A model generated the notes under the pieces. The model was given only the letters and a program-made list of their open reading frames with translations. It was not told the origin of the DNA and made no database searches. Shown in pieces: positions 6,352 to 9,577 of a stretch of DNA of 9,577 bases (its first letter is position 1; every line of letters begins with the position of its first letter). The DNA lies in NCBI GenBank assembly GCA_948874605.1, contig CAQRXS010000046.1, forward strand, positions 1-9,577, read 5' to 3'. The stretch comes from an uncultured Bacilli bacterium (lineage in GTDB: Bacteria > Bacillota_I > Bacilli_A > RF39 > UBA660). The translations under genes and the position numbers were made by a program.

Positions 6352-8480
6352 GGCTTCCTCGTTTCTACTTCTACACTACTACTTGAAGAAATTGGCGTTG
6401 TACTCCATGAACTCCAAGGACCATAACATGTCGTACCAGACAAAGAATACCCAGAAGGACAAGAATAAGTAGTTTTTTTACAAAGAGGATATTCTAGTGT
6501 ATAACCACTCGGACAAGTTGAAGTCATGCTAGGCGTACATATTGGAATATTAGGTAATTGTGCATTTTCCCATTTAACGCAAAATTTGCTACCATAAACT
6601 TCCATATATTGAATACACTTTCCCCCTCCATATCCTTCTTTCGTTGGAGGATTACATTTTACTCTGTTAGATTCTGCCTTTGTTAGATTCTGACACAAGC
6701 CATAATAATTAGCATTAATTGCGGGACATTTATTCATATCTGTAGAATTAGGCAAATAAGCACGACCAGAAGTGCAACTACAAGAATATAAAGATTCCGT
6801 AACTACATCCTTAGTGATAACGCTTGATGTAGCTGGAACTACACTTCGCGAGCGATATTCTATACAGGCATGCGTATTACAACTTTGAGTCACACTGTTA
6901 GACGAAACTCCACAACTAACAGTATTATCATACTCACTTACATAATAAGCATCACCTGTCTGCGTCCCCCCTCCACAAGAAGCACTACAAGACTTCCAAG
7001 AATAATGCGACAATACAGTCTTACTACAACAATCACGTGGAATATCACAAGTAACAGATTCTTTTTTTGTTTCACAGGTCCTTCCAAAAAACTTATCTTT
7101 ATTTTGCAATGTGCTCTCAAAAGTAGCATCCCCACATTTTGGACAACTACTGGAAGTATTATGAATTTCATTCCAAGAAGTTTTTACATCACAATATTTA
7201 TAAACCCGATATGTTTCTCTTTTATGAACAATATTTCCAGAACCATCTTGAATACTAACATAAAGAATTCGTTCTCCACCATCATAGTCCCCTTCAAAAT
7301 CTACATCAATAGTATTCGAATAGGGCACCCACTCACAATTTTCCAAAAAATTGCTTGTAGAAACGCACATTTTAAGATTACTGGTATTATCAGGAGTTCC
7401 ATCATATGCATCTATCGTAGCTTTCGGAGTAAGATTATTATAACCTATCGCTGTCGATACTAAATGAATAGACTCAATAACTGGAATTGTTTTATCAACA
7501 TTAGAAATTATAATTTTTCTGTTCTCTGCATCATCAGAATCCATTTCATTCAAAACCATATCACGTGCACAAATATAATATTCTCCATTTTCTAAATATA
7601 CCGTCTGTATACCATCTTTAACATTCTGATAATCTACACCTTCGCATACAGGAGTAGAAGAAAGACCAAAATCTTTAACCCCTGCTCCATCTTTATCCGT
7701 TAAAGTAAACTCAACCTTTCGATTTTGATTCACAGAAATATTAGAATCATCAACTACTCTTATACTACTTACTTCAGGCGCAACATTGTCTAATAAAACA
7801 TACTTAGAAGACTCATTTTGTAAAATAGTCCCATTTACATTAATTTTTAGCAAAAAATTCACTTTACTTTGTAATAAACTATTTGTACTCACATGATACA
7901 AACAATCATTAAGTTCACTGCCTACACATTTCTTCTCCGATTCACCATACCATAAAATTTCCTCAATAAAGGGTGCATAATATTGATATTTCTCTTTTAA
8001 CTCATAAGTAATATAAACTTCTTTTCTTTTTAACCAATCAGTTCCTTCAACCTTTGGAATATCTTTACCATCATGATCTACTAAACGAAGATTTACCATA
8101 CCATGTAAGGAATCTAACTCTTCTTGTGTATAACATTTTTCACTTTCCGTAATACTTGATTCATAATGGTTTTCTTGAAATAAAACATTAACAATATCAC
8201 AAGACATATCTCTATCAGTTCTAGGATCTTTAAACTCACCAGCTTCATTATCTGGTTCTAAAAGTCCTTTTTCAATCAACGCTTTAATATCAAAAACAAT
8301 TTTACTAGAGTCACTAGAATACATTTCACTTTTAGCCAATACTTCACTTATCTTTGACTCATATACCTTTTGATGAATGACCGATATAATACCTGTATAA
8401 GCTGGAACTGCCATAAGCAGTATCACCGTAATAATCACTATAATTGCAAGTACCTCAACTAACGTAAAACCTTTTTTCAT
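6348..8480 (-). CDS. prepilin-like protein with Ig-like, TSP1-like and Cys-rich ectodomain
   Basis: This 710-residue protein begins MKKG-FTLVEVLAIIVIITVILLMAVPAY, a textbook class-III prepilin signal cut after Gly4 with Glu at mature position 5. A pseudopilin-like head (about 30-125) follows, with IKALIEKGLLEP and KDPRTDRDMSCD. Two Ig-like beta segments start near 'DNVAPEVSSI' (231) and 'VDKTIPVIESI' (328). Residues 495-539 resemble a thrombospondin type-1 repeat: W495, CSASCGGGTQT, SCG and QSCNTHAC. The tail has two CPSGY(T/S)L-x5-C units and ends WSSWSTTPI...VETRKP. There are 32 cysteines, 24 of them between 430 and 685. The length far exceeds a normal pilin (about 120-200 residues), suggesting a minor, tip-located or adhesive pseudopilin. 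The ATG at 8480 has AGAGG 6 bases upstream; the TTG codon two codons earlier is not preferred. No pilus assembly ATPase or prepilin peptidase is in the window. Confidence 0.9.
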   Translation of the reverse strand: MKKGFTLVEVLAIIVIITVILLMAVPAYTGIISVIHQKVYESKISEVLAKSEMYSSDSSKIVFDIKALIEKGLLEPDNEAGEFKDPRTDRDMSCDIVNVLFQENHYESSITESEKCYTQEELDSLHGMVNLRLVDHDGKDIPKVEGTDWLKRKEVYITYELKEKYQYYAPFIEEILWYGESEKKCVGSELNDCLYHVSTNSLLQSKVNFLLKINVNGTILQNESSKYVLLDNVAPEVSSIRVVDDSNISVNQNRKVEFTLTDKDGAGVKDFGLSSTPVCEGVDYQNVKDGIQTVYLENGEYYICARDMVLNEMDSDDAENRKIIISNVDKTIPVIESIHLVSTAIGYNNLTPKATIDAYDGTPDNTSNLKMCVSTSNFLENCEWVPYSNTIDVDFEGDYDGGERILYVSIQDGSGNIVHKRETYRVYKYCDVKTSWNEIHNTSSSCPKCGDATFESTLQNKDKFFGRTCETKKESVTCDIPRDCCSKTVLSHYSWKSCSASCGGGTQTGDAYYVSEYDNTVSCGVSSNSVTQSCNTHACIEYRSRSVVPATSSVITKDVVTESLYSCSCTSGRAYLPNSTDMNKCPAINANYYGLCQNLTKAESNRVKCNPPTKEGYGGGKCIQYMEVYGSKFCVKWENAQLPNIPICTPSMTSTCPSGYTLEYPLCKKTTYSCPSGYSLSGTTCYGPWSSWSTTPISSSSSVEVETRKP
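6423..6517 (-). repeat. tandem CPSGY-type Cys-rich repeat in the prepilin C-terminus
   Basis: Two copies of a 13-residue unit, TCPSGYTLEYPLC (655-667) and SCPSGYSLSGTTC (673-685), are separated by 5 residues. Both share (S/T)CPSGY(S/T)L-x4-C. Such short units usually form disulfide-bonded loops in secreted proteins. The C-terminal WSSWSTTPI...VETRKP motif follows directly. Confidence 0.7.
6864..6998 (-). other. thrombospondin type-1-like motif within the prepilin gene
   Basis: This stretch encodes residues 495-539. It carries the TSP1 landmarks WKSCSASCGGGTQT, then SCG, then QSCNTHAC, so five of the six usual cysteines are present (C498, C502, C523, C534, C539). The basic RxRxC strand that normally follows GGGxQ is replaced by an acidic/aromatic segment lacking its Cys. 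TSP1 repeats are chiefly known from animal and apicomplexan adhesive proteins; similar motifs do occur in some bacterial surface proteins. Calling it a folded TSP1 domain is inference. Confidence 0.6.
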
Positions 8481-8490
8481 AGACAACCTC

Positions 8491-8507
8491 TATTCTTATT
8501 AAGAATA
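8491..8507. promoter_or_regulatory. perfect 17-bp palindrome upstream of the prepilin gene
   Basis: TATTCTTA and TAAGAATA form perfect 8-bp arms around a single central base. It lies between the trmB terminator and the prepilin start, its last base touching the AGAGG ribosome site. The central spacing of one base suits a DNA-binding dimer better than an RNA hairpin. No convincing promoter hexamer pair is visible in this 30-base gap, so operator function is inference. Confidence 0.4.
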
Positions 8508-8510
8508 CCA

Positions 8511-8542
8511 CAAAAAAGCAAAGAAATCTATTGCTTCTTTGC
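8511..8542 (-). terminator. intrinsic terminator of trmB
   Basis: On the minus strand GCAAAGAA (8542-8535) pairs perfectly with TTCTTTGC (8525-8518), and six U residues follow. The TAG stop codon of trmB (8530-8528) lies in the 9-base loop. This is the best-formed minus-strand terminator in the window, and it implies that the prepilin operon needs its own promoter or read-through. Confidence 0.8.
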
Positions 8543-9157
8543 CTCAACATAATTAATTTTAATTCCTAAAGAAGAAAACTTTTGCTCATATTCAGTTGGT
8601 ATATTAAAGAAAGACTCATTCTTCAAATCTAAACTAACTTTTTCAAATATATAACCAAATTTACTAAACTCCTCTAAACTAAATGCAAATAACTTTATAT
8701 TATCCGTTTTTTGAACAATAATTTTTTCACCTTTAAAGATTTCTTCATAAATAGCTAAATAATCGTGATGCGTAAGTCTTCGCTTAGCATGTCTAGTCTT
8801 AGGCCATGGATCAGAAAAATTTAAATATATTTTATCTATTTCCTTTTCAAAAACTTCTGTAAGTTCCTTCGCATCAATACAAAGAAAACGAATATTTTGT
8901 AAATTTTCATCCTCCATCTTTTCAATAGCCCGCACTAAAACACTCTCATATTTTTCAATCCCAATAAAATTTATATCCGGAAAATTACGAGCCATCTCAA
9001 TTAAAAATGCCCCTTTACCCATACCAATTTCGATATGTATAGGATTGTCATTAGAAAAAACACTACCCCAATTACCTTTGAAATTCCTTGGATTTTCGAT
9101 AAAATATTCCGAAGAATTTAATTTTTCTTTTGCATTTTTTACATTTCTTAAACGCAT
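8528..9157 (-). CDS. tRNA (guanine-N7-)-methyltransferase TrmB
   Basis: This enzyme transfers a methyl group from S-adenosylmethionine to N7 of G46 in the variable loop of tRNAs, in the cytoplasm. The 209-residue length is normal for the family. Motifs seen: the SAM-binding HIEIGMGKGAFL (41-52), the ribose-contacting acidic residue in GIEKYESV (66-73), D95 in FLCIDAKEL, the catalytic/tRNA segment NFSDPWPKTRHAKRRLTH (113-130), and the C-terminal IPTEYEQKFSSLG (186-198), all diagnostic of TrmB. The ATG at 9157 has a weak GAAGTG-like ribosome site. The gene diverges from the Met-rich protein gene across only 53 bases and ends in its own terminator, so it is probably monocistronic. It is a housekeeping gene, which indicates a chromosomal rather than mobile context. 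Confidence 0.97.
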   Translation of the reverse strand: MRLRNVKNAKEKLNSSEYFIENPRNFKGNWGSVFSNDNPIHIEIGMGKGAFLIEMARNFPDINFIGIEKYESVLVRAIEKMEDENLQNIRFLCIDAKELTEVFEKEIDKIYLNFSDPWPKTRHAKRRLTHHDYLAIYEEIFKGEKIIVQKTDNIKLFAFSLEEFSKFGYIFEKVSLDLKNESFFNIPTEYEQKFSSLGIKINYVEAKKQ

Positions 9158-9210
9158 ATTATCACTTCTTTCTCTTATTTTGCATATATTTACTTTAGAG
9201 GAGGACTTTT
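9158..9210. promoter_or_regulatory. short divergent promoter region between trmB and the Met-rich protein gene
   Basis: Both flanking genes must be transcribed from, or through, these 53 bases. For the plus strand a TATATT at 9185-9190 could be a -10, but the -35 position (TCACTT) is poor. For trmB no clear hexamer pair is visible. The plus-strand ribosome site AGAGGAGGA (9197-9205), 5 bases before the ATG, is very strong. Confidence 0.4.
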
Positions 9211-9540
9211 ATGAAAAAAGACCGTAATTCATTTTTTGAAAGTTCTAATTTTAACATGAGCGCAATGAATCAAAACATGAATCCTATGAATATGCCAAAT
9301 CAAAACATGATGCCAAACATGAGCGCAAACAGTAGTTTTTATGCTTCACAAAATATACCCATGCCTATGCCTAACTATCCAAATATGAATATGGGTAGCT
9401 CTAGTTTAACAGAACTTGAAAGTAGAATATCAAAAATTGAAAGAAATATCAATCGTTTAGATGCAAGACTATCTAAACTAGAAGGAAATTCATTTAGTCA
9501 AACACCATACGATTCAGACGGAAACATGTATATGGTATAA
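9211..9540 (+). CDS. small Met/Asn-rich protein with C-terminal coiled coil
   Basis: This is the only supported plus-strand gene. The 109-residue product has no signal peptide. Residues 16-61 are low-complexity Met/Asn/Pro (12 of the protein's 15 methionines, in motifs such as NQNMNPMNMPNQNMMP). Residues 66-91 form a heptad series with Leu/Ile at 66, 69, 73, 76, 80, 83, 87 and 90 (LTELESRISKIERNINRLDA onward), a clear dimer or trimer coiled coil. The tail is PYDSDGNMYMV. A very strong ribosome site and a good terminator suggest high expression. I do not recognise a named family; the Met-rich plus coiled-coil layout resembles small coat-like or structural proteins of Firmicutes, but no function is claimed. 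Confidence 0.8.
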   Translation: MKKDRNSFFESSNFNMSAMNQNMNPMNMPNQNMMPNMSANSSFYASQNIPMPMPNYPNMNMGSSSLTELESRISKIERNINRLDARLSKLEGNSFSQTPYDSDGNMYMV

Positions 9541-9560
9541 GTGCACAAAGCACTTTTTTT
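9539..9560 (+). terminator. intrinsic terminator after the Met-rich protein gene
   Basis: AAGTGC (9539-9544) pairs with GCACTT (9550-9555) across a 5-base ACAAA loop and runs into a U-tract. The stem begins inside the TAA stop codon. Confidence 0.8.
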
Positions 9561-9577
9561 GATTTAAAAAAAACATC

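Noticed and set aside
7131..7145. CPKC motif (C446-x2-C449) in the prepilin as a zinc ribbon
   Set aside because: The region is extracytoplasmic and crowded with other cysteines; no second CxxC pair lies at zinc-ribbon spacing, so disulfides are more likely.
6870..7463. A 197-codon open frame on the plus strand inside the prepilin gene
   Set aside because: It is antisense to a clearly real gene, has no ribosome site, and its product is a Thr/Ile/Ser-rich string of the kind produced by the reverse strand of this composition.

Overview
This is an AT-rich, gene-dense chromosomal window of the kind seen in low-GC Bacillota. Ribosome binding sites are GGAGG-type. TGA serves as a stop codon and TGG as tryptophan, so it is not a Mycoplasma with recoded TGA. 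The gene content (YtxG/YtxH-like pair, YolD plus Y-family polymerase, TrmB, a MerR/YbjQ pair, a class-III prepilin with a large Cys-rich ectodomain) fits an uncultured gut-type Bacilli/Erysipelotrichia/RF39-like or clostridial relative. The exact lineage cannot be fixed from sequence alone. Ten genes are supported on the minus strand and one on the plus strand. I saw no tRNA, rRNA, CRISPR array, insertion sequence or origin.

Layout in transcription order, right to left for the minus strand. At the right edge, a small Met/Asn-rich coiled-coil protein (9211-9540, plus) diverges from trmB (8528-9157), the tRNA m7G46 methyltransferase, which ends in a clear intrinsic terminator. Next is a two-gene unit: a 710-residue prepilin-like protein with Ig-like segments, a thrombospondin-type-1-like motif and a Cys-rich tail (6348-8480), and, joined by an ATGA overlap, a membrane-anchored extracytoplasmic protein of unknown function (5551-6351).

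A consensus-like promoter with an extended -10 (5522-5550) then starts a four-gene envelope operon: a lipoprotein (4852-5496), a charged, probably disordered protein with an amphipathic N-terminus and a Pro-rich motif (3977-4837), a YtxG/DUF948-like single-pass protein (3664-3975) and a YtxH-like protein (3158-3667). A terminator follows. A promoter with a 19-bp spacer, the hallmark of MerR control, drives a membrane-tethered MerR-type regulator (2435-3079) and an overlapping YbjQ/UPF0145 protein (2119-2454).

At the left, a LexA/DinR-like box sits on an extended -10 promoter ahead of a Y-family translesion polymerase (566-2035) and its ATGA-coupled YolD-like partner (156-569), probably an SOS-inducible mutagenic repair cassette. 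Bases 1-155 hold no gene.

The most unusual items are the prepilin carrying a eukaryote-like TSP1 motif, the enlarged ytxGH-type operon, and the habit of placing the stop codon in, or at the foot of, the terminator hairpin.
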